From the NCBI RefSeq assembly GCF_009720365.1, contig NZ_WBZD01000043.1, positions 89,000 through 152,999 on the forward strand: DNA of 64,000 nucleotides. Direction: 5' to 3'. Within the stretch, counting starts at the first letter, position 1, and every line of letters starts with the position of its first letter. This DNA is from Catellatospora paridis. GTDB lineage: Bacteria > Actinomycetota > Actinomycetes > Mycobacteriales > Micromonosporaceae. A model generated the notes under the pieces. That model did no database searches. It saw only the letters and a list, made by a program, of their open reading frames with translations, and was not told the DNA's origin. The position numbers were made by a program, and so were the translations under genes. Positions 53,532-60,895 of the stretch are shown here, in pieces.

Positions 53532-54710
53532 CTAGAACAGCCGCTGCAGGTGGAACATCACGTCGTCCCACCACTCCGCGGCCAGCGACAGGTAGGCCTT
53601 GCCGACCGTGGACACGGCGACGGCCGCGGCCATCGCCGCAATGGCGGACAATACCAGCAAAAGCAACGAGGAACCTGAAATGCTCTGCCGGTAGAGCCGG
53701 CTCACACCCTTGGCGTCGACCAGCTTGCCGCCCACCCGCAGGCGGGTGAGGAACGTCGAAGCCATACCCCCGCGGCCCTTGTCCAGAAACTCGACCAGCG
53801 TCGCGTGGGTGCCGACCGCCACGATCAGGGTCGCGCCCTTCTCGTCGGCCAGCAGCATCGCGATGTCCTCGCTCGTCGCCGCCGCCGGAAAGGTGATCCC
53901 GGACACACCGAGCTGGTGCACCCGGTCCAGGCCCGGGGCCCGGCCGTCGGGATAGGCGTGCACGACCACCTCGGCGCCACAACGCAGCACGTCGTCGGTG
54001 ACCGAGTCCATGTCGCCGATGATCATGTCGGGCGTGTAACCCGCCTCGACCAGCGCGTCCGCGCCGCCGTCCACACCGATCAGCACCGGCTTGAACTCGC
54101 GGATGTACGGCCGCAGCACGTCCAGGTCGGCCTTGTAGTCGTAGCCGCGCACCACGATCAGGCAGTGCCGGCCGGAGATCTGGGTCTTGATCTCGGGCAC
54201 GCCGACACCGTCGAGCAGCAGCTCCCGCTCCTGCTTGAGGTACTCCATGGTGTTCGCGGCGAACGCCTCCAGCTGCACCGACAGGCCCTCGCGGGCGTCG
54301 AGCATGGCCTTGGAGATGGAGTCGGCGTCCTGGCGCACTCCGTGCGCCACCGGCTCACCGCGCACGAAGACGGTGTTGCCCTCGACCCGGACCGAGTCGC
54401 CCTCGCGGATCTGCTGGAACACCCCCTCGCCGAGATCGTCGAGCAGGGTGATGCCGGCCTCGACCAGCACCTGGGGACCTAGGTTGGGGTAGCGGCCCGA
54501 GATGGAGGGCTTGGCGTTGAGCACCGCCGCCACCCCCACGGCCACCAGGGAGTCGGCGGCGACCCGGTCGATGTCGACGTGATCGATCACGGCGATCTCG
54601 CCAGGGCGCAGGCGACCGACCAGACGTTTGGTCCGGCGGTCGAGCCGTGCGGTGCCGGTCAGGATCCCCGGTTCGGCGGGCCGGGTCCGGCGCAAGGTGG
54701 GAAGACGCAT
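53532..54710 (-). CDS. SteA-like cytokinetic protein
   Basis: A 392-residue protein. The N-terminal half carries thiamin-pyrophosphokinase-like strands (VLIGVDGGADALVEAGYTPD, MIIGDMDSVTDD), recognised as the SteA family. A hydrophobic C-terminal anchor (about 350-375) ends the protein, which keeps it at the membrane with SteB. SteA is a division-site factor in corynebacteria. The chosen ATG has AGGATGG 4 bases upstream; an ATG three codons earlier is possible. It is divergent from the SMR gene. Confidence 0.88.
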   Translation of the reverse strand: MRLPTLRRTRPAEPGILTGTARLDRRTKRLVGRLRPGEIAVIDHVDIDRVAADSLVAVGVAAVLNAKPSISGRYPNLGPQVLVEAGITLLDDLGEGVFQQIREGDSVRVEGNTVFVRGEPVAHGVRQDADSISKAMLDAREGLSVQLEAFAANTMEYLKQERELLLDGVGVPEIKTQISGRHCLIVVRGYDYKADLDVLRPYIREFKPVLIGVDGGADALVEAGYTPDMIIGDMDSVTDDVLRCGAEVVVHAYPDGRAPGLDRVHQLGVSGITFPAAATSEDIAMLLADEKGATLIVAVGTHATLVEFLDKGRGGMASTFLTRLRVGGKLVDAKGVSRLYRQSISGSSLLLLVLSAIAAMAAAVAVSTVGKAYLSLAAEWWDDVMFHLQRLF

Positions 54711-54862
54711 CGCAGCCATCCTGGCATGTCAGTCCGGTATTGGCGCGTACGACACCCCTTGATCGGCCCAAACGGGCCGAATTGTGATGTCCGAAACCTC
54801 GCGCGAACTCAACGGTAACCGCATCGCGCCGCAAGCGCCGACCTCCATGATCGACCTTTACA

Positions 54863-55195
54863 GTGAGGCGCGTGATCTACCTCATGCTCGCCGGAGCCAT
54901 CCTCGCCGAAGTCATCGCCACGGTGTGCCTGCGGGCGTCTGCCGGCTTCACCAAGGCGCTGCCGTCCGTGGTGGTGGTCGTGGGCTACGTCACGGCCTTC
55001 GTGCTCCTGAGCCAGGTCCTCAAGCGCGGCATGGCACTGGGACTGGCGTACGGCATCTGGGCGGGCATCGGCGTGGCCCTGGTCGCCCTGGCCGGGGTGG
55101 TCTTCTTCCAGGACCGCTTCAGCTGGCTCCAGGTCGTCGGCCTGGTCCTCGTCGCGGCCGGCGTGGTCGCCCTCGAACTCGGCCAGCAGCACTGA
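54863..55195 (+). CDS. Small multidrug resistance (SMR) family transporter
   Basis: A 110-residue protein with four membrane helices. The first carries the essential Glu (IYLMLAGAILAEVIATVCLR), aligning with EmrE residue E14, and LAYGIWAGIGVALVALAG is the second signature. It exports cationic compounds by proton exchange as a dimer. It is the only plus-strand gene in the right third of the window. A second GTG at 54872 would be leaderless relative to a TACAGT box at 54859-54864. No guanidine riboswitch was recognised in the 140 bases upstream. Confidence 0.9.
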   Translation: MRRVIYLMLAGAILAEVIATVCLRASAGFTKALPSVVVVVGYVTAFVLLSQVLKRGMALGLAYGIWAGIGVALVALAGVVFFQDRFSWLQVVGLVLVAAGVVALELGQQH

Positions 55196-55226
55196 CCCCC
55201 GCCCCGACGCTCAGACGCGGACGAAG

Positions 55227-55259
55227 GCGGTGCGCGCCACGGGTGTGGGGCGCACCGCC
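55227..55259. terminator. Hairpin terminator between convergent SMR and recN genes
   Basis: GGCGGTGCGC (55227-55236) pairs perfectly with GCGCACCGCC (55250-55259) around a 13-base loop. Confidence 0.7.
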
Positions 55260-55277
55260 CTCGGCGGTGGTACGGGC

Positions 55278-57023
55278 TCAGGCGGCGCGTTCGCGGGCCG
55301 CGACGGCCAGCAGCTCCTCGGCGTGGGCGATGCCCAGATCGGAGTCGGGCAGGCCGGCCAGCATGCGGGCCAGTTCACGGGCCCGCTCGGTCTCCTCGAC
55401 GACGCGCACGCCGCTGGTGGTGATCGCCCCGCCGGTATCCTTGGCCACCACCAGGTGGCGGTCGGCGAACGCGGCGACCTGCGGCAGGTGCGTGACGACC
55501 AGCACCTGGTGGTTGCGGGCCAGCCGGGCCAGCCGGCGTCCGATCTCCACCGCGGCGCGGCCGCCGACACCCGAGTCGACCTCGTCGAAGACCAGCGTCG
55601 GCGGGCCGCCGACACCGGCGAAGACGACCTCGATGGCGAGCATCACCCGGGACAGCTCACCTCCGGACGCGCCCTTCTGCAGCGGCAGCGCCGGCGCGCC
55701 GGGGTGCGCCAGCAGGCGCAGCTCGATGTCGTCGGCGCCGTCGGGGGTGATCCCGGACCCGACCCCGTCGACGACCAGGCTGATGTCGCCGGCCGGGCGC
55801 GGCACGACCAGCACCGAGATGCGGGAGTGCGGCATGGCCAGGCCCGCCAGTTCGACGGTCACCTTGTCGGCGAAGAGCCCGGCGGCCTCCATCCGCGCCG
55901 CGCGCAGCTTCGCGGCGAGCTCGGCGACCTCACCGGCGAGCCGGTTCATCTCCCGCTCGAGCTCGTCGAGCAGCTCGTCGGAGGTGTCCAGCGCGGCCAG
56001 GCGGGCCTTGGCGTTGTCGGCCCAGGCGATGACGCCGTCGACGTCGTCGGCGTACTTGCGGGTCAGCGAGCGCAGCGCGGCGCGGCGCTCGTAGATCTGC
56101 TGCAGCCGGGCCGGGTCGGCGTCCAGGCTGGCCAGATACGTCGACAGCTCCACGGAGACGTCGCCGAGCAGCGACGCCGCCTCCTCCAGGCGGGCGGCGT
56201 ACTCCCCCAGCTTCGCGTCCACCGTGGACTGCGACTCCAGGGTGCGCCGGGCGGTGCCGACCAGGCTGGTCGCGTCCTCGCTGTCGGTCTCGCCGCCGCC
56301 CGCGATGGCCTGGTGCGCGATGTGCGCGGCGGTGCGCAGGCCCTCGGCGTGCTCCAGGCGCTGGGCCTCGGCCCGCAGCTCCTCGTCCTCACCGGCCTGC
56401 GGGTCCACCCGCGTGATCTCGTCGAGGCCGAGGCGCAGCAGGTCTGCCTCCTGGGCGCGGGTGCGCGCGTTGGCGCGACGGTCGGCGAGGTCCTCGGCCA
56501 CGGCCCGCCAGCGGCCGAACAGCTCCTTGAACTCCACCAGCAGCTTCTCGTGCTCCGGACCGGCGAACCGGTCCAGCGCGCCGCGCTGCTCCGACGGCCG
56601 CAGCAGGCGCAGCTGGTCGGACTGCCCGTGCACCGCGACGACCTGCTCACCGACGTCGCTGAGCAGCGACACCGGCACGGTCCGGCCGCCCACGTGGGCC
56701 TTGGACCGGCCCTCGACGGTGACGGTGCGGCTCATCAGCAGCGTCCCGTCGTCGTCGCCCTCGGCTCCGGCCTCGGCCACTCGGGCGGCCACGGCACTGG
56801 CCGCGTTGCCCGTCAGCCGCAGCCGGCCTTCGACGGTGGCGCGGCCGGGCTCGGCCCGCACCCGGCCGGCGTCGGCACGCCCGCCGAACAGCAGCCCCAG
56901 CCCGGTGACGACCATGGTCTTGCCGGCACCGGTCTCACCGGTGATGACATTCATGCCACGGGTCAGCGGGAGGGTGGTGTCCTCGATCACGCCGAGACCG
57001 GTGATACGCAACTCTTCCAGCAC
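55278..57023 (-). CDS. recN: DNA repair protein RecN
   Basis: A 581-residue SMC-like ATPase of double-strand-break repair. The Walker A GETGAGKTMVV is at residues 29-39, two long coiled-coil arms fill about 150-380, and the C-terminal head has the signature KGASGGELSRVMLAIEVV and VFDEVDSGVGG (Walker B). All nucleotide-binding parts are present. GTG start. It follows nadK on the same strand, separated by 149 bases in which I see nothing else, and is part of the conserved tlyA-nadK-recN group. Confidence 0.96.
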   Translation of the reverse strand: MLEELRITGLGVIEDTTLPLTRGMNVITGETGAGKTMVVTGLGLLFGGRADAGRVRAEPGRATVEGRLRLTGNAASAVAARVAEAGAEGDDDGTLLMSRTVTVEGRSKAHVGGRTVPVSLLSDVGEQVVAVHGQSDQLRLLRPSEQRGALDRFAGPEHEKLLVEFKELFGRWRAVAEDLADRRANARTRAQEADLLRLGLDEITRVDPQAGEDEELRAEAQRLEHAEGLRTAAHIAHQAIAGGGETDSEDATSLVGTARRTLESQSTVDAKLGEYAARLEEAASLLGDVSVELSTYLASLDADPARLQQIYERRAALRSLTRKYADDVDGVIAWADNAKARLAALDTSDELLDELEREMNRLAGEVAELAAKLRAARMEAAGLFADKVTVELAGLAMPHSRISVLVVPRPAGDISLVVDGVGSGITPDGADDIELRLLAHPGAPALPLQKGASGGELSRVMLAIEVVFAGVGGPPTLVFDEVDSGVGGRAAVEIGRRLARLARNHQVLVVTHLPQVAAFADRHLVVAKDTGGAITTSGVRVVEETERARELARMLAGLPDSDLGIAHAEELLAVAARERAA

Positions 57024-57172
57024 AGCAGATGACAGTAGCCCGCCCCTCCGACAGTGTCACGCCGGGCCGCCGTGGCCTGTGCCGACGACTGCGGTAACAC
57101 GCTGCGTCCACCCGGTGAACGACCCGGTCGCCGCCGGCGGCAAACCGACCGGTGGCGACGCCGGGTCGCCCG

Positions 57173-58078
57173 TCAGTGGCCGGTCGCGTGCCGCTGGCCG
57201 TGCGTGCGCCAACCCTCCACGGGCAGGCCGAACTTGGCCACCAGCCGGTCGGTGAACGGCCGCGGCCGCAGCCGCGCCACCCGCACCGGCAGCGCGCCGC
57301 GACGCACCGTGACCTGCGCGCCCGGCGGCAGCGCGAACACCCGGCGACCGTCGCAGCTCATCAGCGCGTGCTCGGTGTACGGGTCGATGGTGATCTGGAT
57401 CGTCGAGTCCGGCGCGGTGACCAGCGGGCGGCTGAACAGCGCGTGCGCGCTGATCGGCACCAGCAGCAGCGCCTCCACCTGAGGCCACACCACGGGCCCG
57501 CCCGCCGAGAACGCGTACGCCGTCGAACCGGTCGGGGTGGCGCACACCACACCGTCGCAGCCGTAGCGCGACAGCGGGCGACCGTCCACATCGACCAGCA
57601 GTTCGAGCATGCGCTCGCGGCTGCCCTTCTCGACGCTGACCTCGTTGAGCGCCCAGGACTCGGCGATGACCTCGCCGGCCAGCTCCGCGGTGACGTCGAT
57701 GGTGAGCCGCTCCTCGACGCTGTACTCGCGCGCGACCACGTCGCGCACGGCCGAGTCCAGGTCGGCGATCTCGGCCTCGGCCAGGAACCCGACCTTGCCC
57801 AGGTTGATGCCCAGCAGCGGGGCCCCCTCCGGGCGCGCCAGCTCCGCCGCGCGCAGCAGGGTGCCGTCACCGCCCAGCGCGAACACGATCTCCGCGCCCT
57901 GAGCGGCGCACGCGCCCGAGATCGGGGTCACCCCCGACAGGTCCAGGTCTTCGGCCTCCTCGGCCACCACCCGCACGCTGAACCCCGCCGCGATCAGGTC
58001 CCGCGCCACGGTGCGGGCGTGATCGGTGGAGTCCTTCCGGCCGGTATGGGTGACCAGCAGCGCCACGCGCTCCGTCAT
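57173..58078 (-). CDS. nadK: NAD kinase
   Basis: A 301-residue enzyme phosphorylating NAD to NADP. The hallmark GGDGTLLRAAE is near residue 69, followed by the NE-x-S segment LNEVSVEKGS and the DGVVCATPTGSTAYAFSAGGP loop. Its length matches the polyphosphate/ATP-using actinobacterial enzymes. It starts 4 bases after the tlyA stop. Confidence 0.96.
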   Translation of the reverse strand: MTERVALLVTHTGRKDSTDHARTVARDLIAAGFSVRVVAEEAEDLDLSGVTPISGACAAQGAEIVFALGGDGTLLRAAELARPEGAPLLGINLGKVGFLAEAEIADLDSAVRDVVAREYSVEERLTIDVTAELAGEVIAESWALNEVSVEKGSRERMLELLVDVDGRPLSRYGCDGVVCATPTGSTAYAFSAGGPVVWPQVEALLLVPISAHALFSRPLVTAPDSTIQITIDPYTEHALMSCDGRRVFALPPGAQVTVRRGALPVRVARLRPRPFTDRLVAKFGLPVEGWRTHGQRHATGH

Positions 58079-58082
58079 TCAG

Positions 58083-58904
58083 TCAGTCCTCAGGGTCGGA
58101 AACGTTCGGCACCCCAGCCTCCACCACGGCGCGGATGTCGTCCACCGCGGGGGCGGGCGCGTCACGCCGGAACCATACGAAGAACTCCACGTTGCCCGAC
58201 GGCCCGGGCAGCGGGCTCGCGGTCACCCCGGCCACGCCCAGCCCGAGCGTGCCCGCGGCGGCGGCGACGTCCAGCACCGCCTCGGCCCGCAGCGCCGGAT
58301 CGCGCACCACGCCGCCGGTGCCGACGCGCTCCTTGCCGACCTCGAACTGCGGCTTCACCATCAGCACCAGGTCGCCGTCGGTGCACGCGGCCAGCGCGGG
58401 CAGCACCAGGCGCAGCGAGATGAACGACAGGTCGGCCACCGTCAGGCCGACCACGCCGCCGATCGTCTCCGGGACGAGCGTGCGCACGTTGGTGCGCTCG
58501 TGCACCTTCACCCGCTCGTCGGTGCGCAGCGACCAGGCCAGCTGGCCGTAGCCCACGTCCACGGCGACGACCTCGGCGGCGCCGTTGCGCAGCAGCACGT
58601 CGGTGAAGCCGCCGGTCGACGCGCCCGCGTCCAGGCAGCGGCGGCCGGCCACGACCAGCCCGTGCGGCGTGAACGCGGCCAGCGCCCCGGCCAGCTTGTG
58701 ACCGCCCCGGGAGACGTAGTCGTCACCGGTGGACTCACCGACGACGCGCACCGCGTCGGCCGGGTCGACCATGGCCGCGGCCTTGTGCGCCACGGAGCCC
58801 TTGACCTCGACCCGGCCCGCGGCGATGAGCTCGCCGGCCTGCTCGCGCGAGCGGGCCAGCCCGCGACGGACCAGCTCCGCGTCCAGGCGCGTACGACGTG
58901 CCAT
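58083..58904 (-). CDS. tlyA: TlyA-family 16S/23S rRNA 2'-O-methyltransferase
   Basis: A 273-residue protein. An N-terminal S4 domain (RTRLDAELVRRGLARSREQAGELI) is joined to an FtsJ-type methyltransferase with the SAM motif CLDAGASTGGFTDVLL and the catalytic Lys/Asp/Glu set (VSRGGHKL, VADLSFISL, MVKPQFEVG). TlyA methylates ribosomal RNA and its loss gives capreomycin resistance in mycobacteria. The frame is open further upstream, but the ATG before ARRTRLDAE is right for the family. Confidence 0.95.
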   Translation of the reverse strand: MARRTRLDAELVRRGLARSREQAGELIAAGRVEVKGSVAHKAAAMVDPADAVRVVGESTGDDYVSRGGHKLAGALAAFTPHGLVVAGRRCLDAGASTGGFTDVLLRNGAAEVVAVDVGYGQLAWSLRTDERVKVHERTNVRTLVPETIGGVVGLTVADLSFISLRLVLPALAACTDGDLVLMVKPQFEVGKERVGTGGVVRDPALRAEAVLDVAAAAGTLGLGVAGVTASPLPGPSGNVEFFVWFRRDAPAPAVDDIRAVVEAGVPNVSDPED

Positions 58905-58909
58905 GTGCG

Positions 58910-59134
58910 TCAGGCCTCGATCGCGGTCAGGACTTCCCGCAACGTCTTGTGCGCCGCCTCGTACGCCGCCAGCTGCTCGGCCAGCGGCAGGTCGGCGGCG
59001 TTGGCCACCGCCCGGACCGCGGCGTCCACCGCGTGGTGGCCGGTCGGTCCGGGCATGAGCGTCGCCGGTGTCGGCATCGGACGCGGCGTCGGCACCGACG
59101 GCGAGAACGACAGCGGCAGCTGCGGTGAGGTCAC
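58910..59134 (-). CDS. Small conserved-position hypothetical protein upstream of tlyA
   Basis: A 74-residue protein with a Pro-rich first half (PSVPTPRPMPTPATLMPG) and a helical second half (AVRAVANAADLPLAEQLAAY). The GTG start overlaps the stop of the H1-like gene by 4 nt, and it ends 5 bases before tlyA. I recall a short ORF at this place in other actinobacteria; its function is unknown. Confidence 0.65.
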   Translation of the reverse strand: MTSPQLPLSFSPSVPTPRPMPTPATLMPGPTGHHAVDAAVRAVANAADLPLAEQLAAYEAAHKTLREVLTAIEA

Positions 59135-60018
59135 GCGGTGGCCGCCTTACGGGCGGGGGCCTTCTTGGCCGTGGTCTTCTTGGCGGGAGCCTTCTTCGCG
59201 GCCACCGGGACGTCGGCGGCGGAGCTGAACGCGACCGGGGCCACCGGCTCCGGGCCGCCCGAGGTCGCCTTGGCGACGGCCTCGATCGCGGTGGCGGCGT
59301 CCACCCCGGCGGCGGCCTTGCCGGCCACTGCCTTCGCGGTCTTCTTCGCCACGGCCTTGGCCGGCTTGCGGGCCGCCGCGGCACCCTTGATCGGGGTCTC
59401 CTGGGACGGCTCGGCCTTCGCCGCGGGCGCCTTCTTCGCGGGCGCGGCCTTCACCACGGGCGCGGCCTTCTTGACCCGCTTGGCGACCGCAGCCGGCGTG
59501 GTCGTGACCGGCTCCACGGGCGCGGCCGCGGGCTCGGCGGCCTTCGCCGGAGCAGTCGCCTTCGCCGGAGCGACCGCCTTCTTGGCGATCGCCTTCTTCG
59601 CCACCGGCGCGGGCGCGACCACCGGGCTCGCGGCGGCGGAGGAGCCGTTGGTCGTGGACGCGGGCCGGTCGGCCTTCGCCTCGCGCAGCTCGGCTTCGAG
59701 GTCCTCGATGCGGGCGGTCAGCGTGGCGACCTCCTCGGCGGTGGCCAGACCGACCCGGCCGAGGGCGCGGTCGAGCTCCAGGCGCACGATGCGGGTGATC
59801 GCCTCACGGTTCTGCAGCCCCGTGGTGACCAGTTCCTCCGCCATGGTCTGCAGCTGCGCCGCCGTCGCGCCGCTCTTGCCGAGCAGCTCCTTGGCCGCCT
59901 TCTTGACGGTCTTCTCCGCCTTCTTCTTCGACGCCTCGGTCAGCCCGAAGGCCAGCTCGAGGTACGCCTTAACCACGTCCTGCATCGGTTCGCCCGACTT
60001 GCTCGCCACAGCGGTCAC
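59131..60018 (-). CDS. Phasin-like protein with histone-H1-like Lys/Ala/Pro tail
   Basis: A 295-residue protein. Residues about 12-115 are helical and resemble PHA-granule-associated (phasin-like) proteins of actinobacteria (MQDVVKAYLELAFGLTEASK), including a short coiled coil (VATLTARIEDLEAELREAK). From about 120 on it is a low-complexity AKK/PAKKA repeat tail of the eukaryotic histone H1 type, which in bacteria binds DNA or other polyanions. The start chosen is the GTG giving VTAVASKSGE with GAGAGG just upstream; an ATG at 59985 is the conservative alternative. Confidence 0.72.
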   Translation of the reverse strand: MTAVASKSGEPMQDVVKAYLELAFGLTEASKKKAEKTVKKAAKELLGKSGATAAQLQTMAEELVTTGLQNREAITRIVRLELDRALGRVGLATAEEVATLTARIEDLEAELREAKADRPASTTNGSSAAASPVVAPAPVAKKAIAKKAVAPAKATAPAKAAEPAAAPVEPVTTTPAAVAKRVKKAAPVVKAAPAKKAPAAKAEPSQETPIKGAAAARKPAKAVAKKTAKAVAGKAAAGVDAATAIEAVAKATSGGPEPVAPVAFSSAADVPVAAKKAPAKKTTAKKAPARKAATA

Positions 60019-60082
60019 CACCTCTCGTCTGATGCCCGGTATGGGACACCACAGGCGTCCCGTACCGTTCCGCGGACCAACG

Positions 60083-60895
60083 CTACAGGGCCGGGACTGT
60101 GGGTGCCGTGAAGAGGCCCCCCAGATCCGCCGCCACGTACGTCGGCCGCAGCGCGCCGCTCGCCGCGGCCGCCTCGACCGCCGTGGAGACACCGGTCAGC
60201 ACCAGCAGGCTGTCCATTCCGGCCCGATGCGCACCGGCGATGTCGGTGTCCAGCCGGTCGCCGACGACCAGCACCCGGCGCGCGGACGCCTGCGCCGCCG
60301 CCGTCGCGAACAGGCCCGGCTCGGGCTTGCCCACCACCACGTCGGGCTCCCGCTCCAGCGCGTGGGCCAGCAGCGCGACCAGGGAACCGTTGCCCGGCAA
60401 CGGCCCGCGCAGCGTCGGCAGGGTCCGGTCGGTGTTGGTGGCCACCCACCATGCTCCGGCCCGGATCGCCACGCACGCCTCCGCCAGCTGCTTCCAGCCG
60501 AGATCCGGGCCGAAGCCCTGGACGACCGCGCGAGGGTTGTCGTCGGCGCTGTCCACCGGCCGCAGCCCGACGTCGGTCACCTCGCCGCGCAGCGCGGGCG
60601 CACCCAGCACCAGCACCGGCGCGCCCGGCTCCAGCCGCTGCGCCAGCAGCGCCGCGGCCGCACCGGCCGAGGTCAGCACCTCCTGCGGCTGCGCCGCGAT
60701 GCCCATGCCCCGCAGCAGCGCCGCGACCTCGGCCGCCCGCCGCGAGGCGTTGTTCGTCGCGAAGCGCACGGGCAATCCCTGATCCCTCAGGCGTGCCAAC
60801 GCATCGACCGCCCCGGGAATGGGGCGGTCGATGAGGTAAAGCACGCCGTCGAGATCGAATATGACCAGGTCATAGTTCTCGACGAGCGATGTCAC
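60083..60895 (-). CDS. HAD-IIA family phosphatase (NagD-like)
   Basis: A 270-residue HAD hydrolase with subclass IIA cap. [16 protein letters not shown] gives the DxD nucleophile motif [10 protein letters not shown] motif II, and [11 protein letters not shown] with VGDRLDTDI motifs III and IV. Such enzymes dephosphorylate sugar or nucleotide phosphates such as phosphoglycolate or glycerol-phosphates. The ATG overlaps the RGG protein stop (ATGA), so it is coupled to that gene. Confidence 0.9.
   Translation of the reverse strand: MTSLVENYDLVIFDLDGVLYLIDRPIPGAVDALARLRDQGLPVRFATNNASRRAAEVAALLRGMGIAAQPQEVLTSAGAAAALLAQRLEPGAPVLVLGAPALRGEVTDVGLRPVDSADDNPRAVVQGFGPDLGWKQLAEACVAIRAGAWWVATNTDRTLPTLRGPLPGNGSLVALLAHALEREPDVVVGKPEPGLFATAAAQASARRVLVVGDRLDTDIAGAHRAGMDSLLVLTGVSTAVEAAAASGALRPTYVAADLGGLFTAPTVPAL

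Noticed and set aside
54720..54862. Possible guanidine riboswitch before the SMR gene
   Set aside because: One TCGGCCC/GGGCCGA hairpin is present (54763-54780), but there is no pair of ACGR-loop hairpins and no ykkC core.
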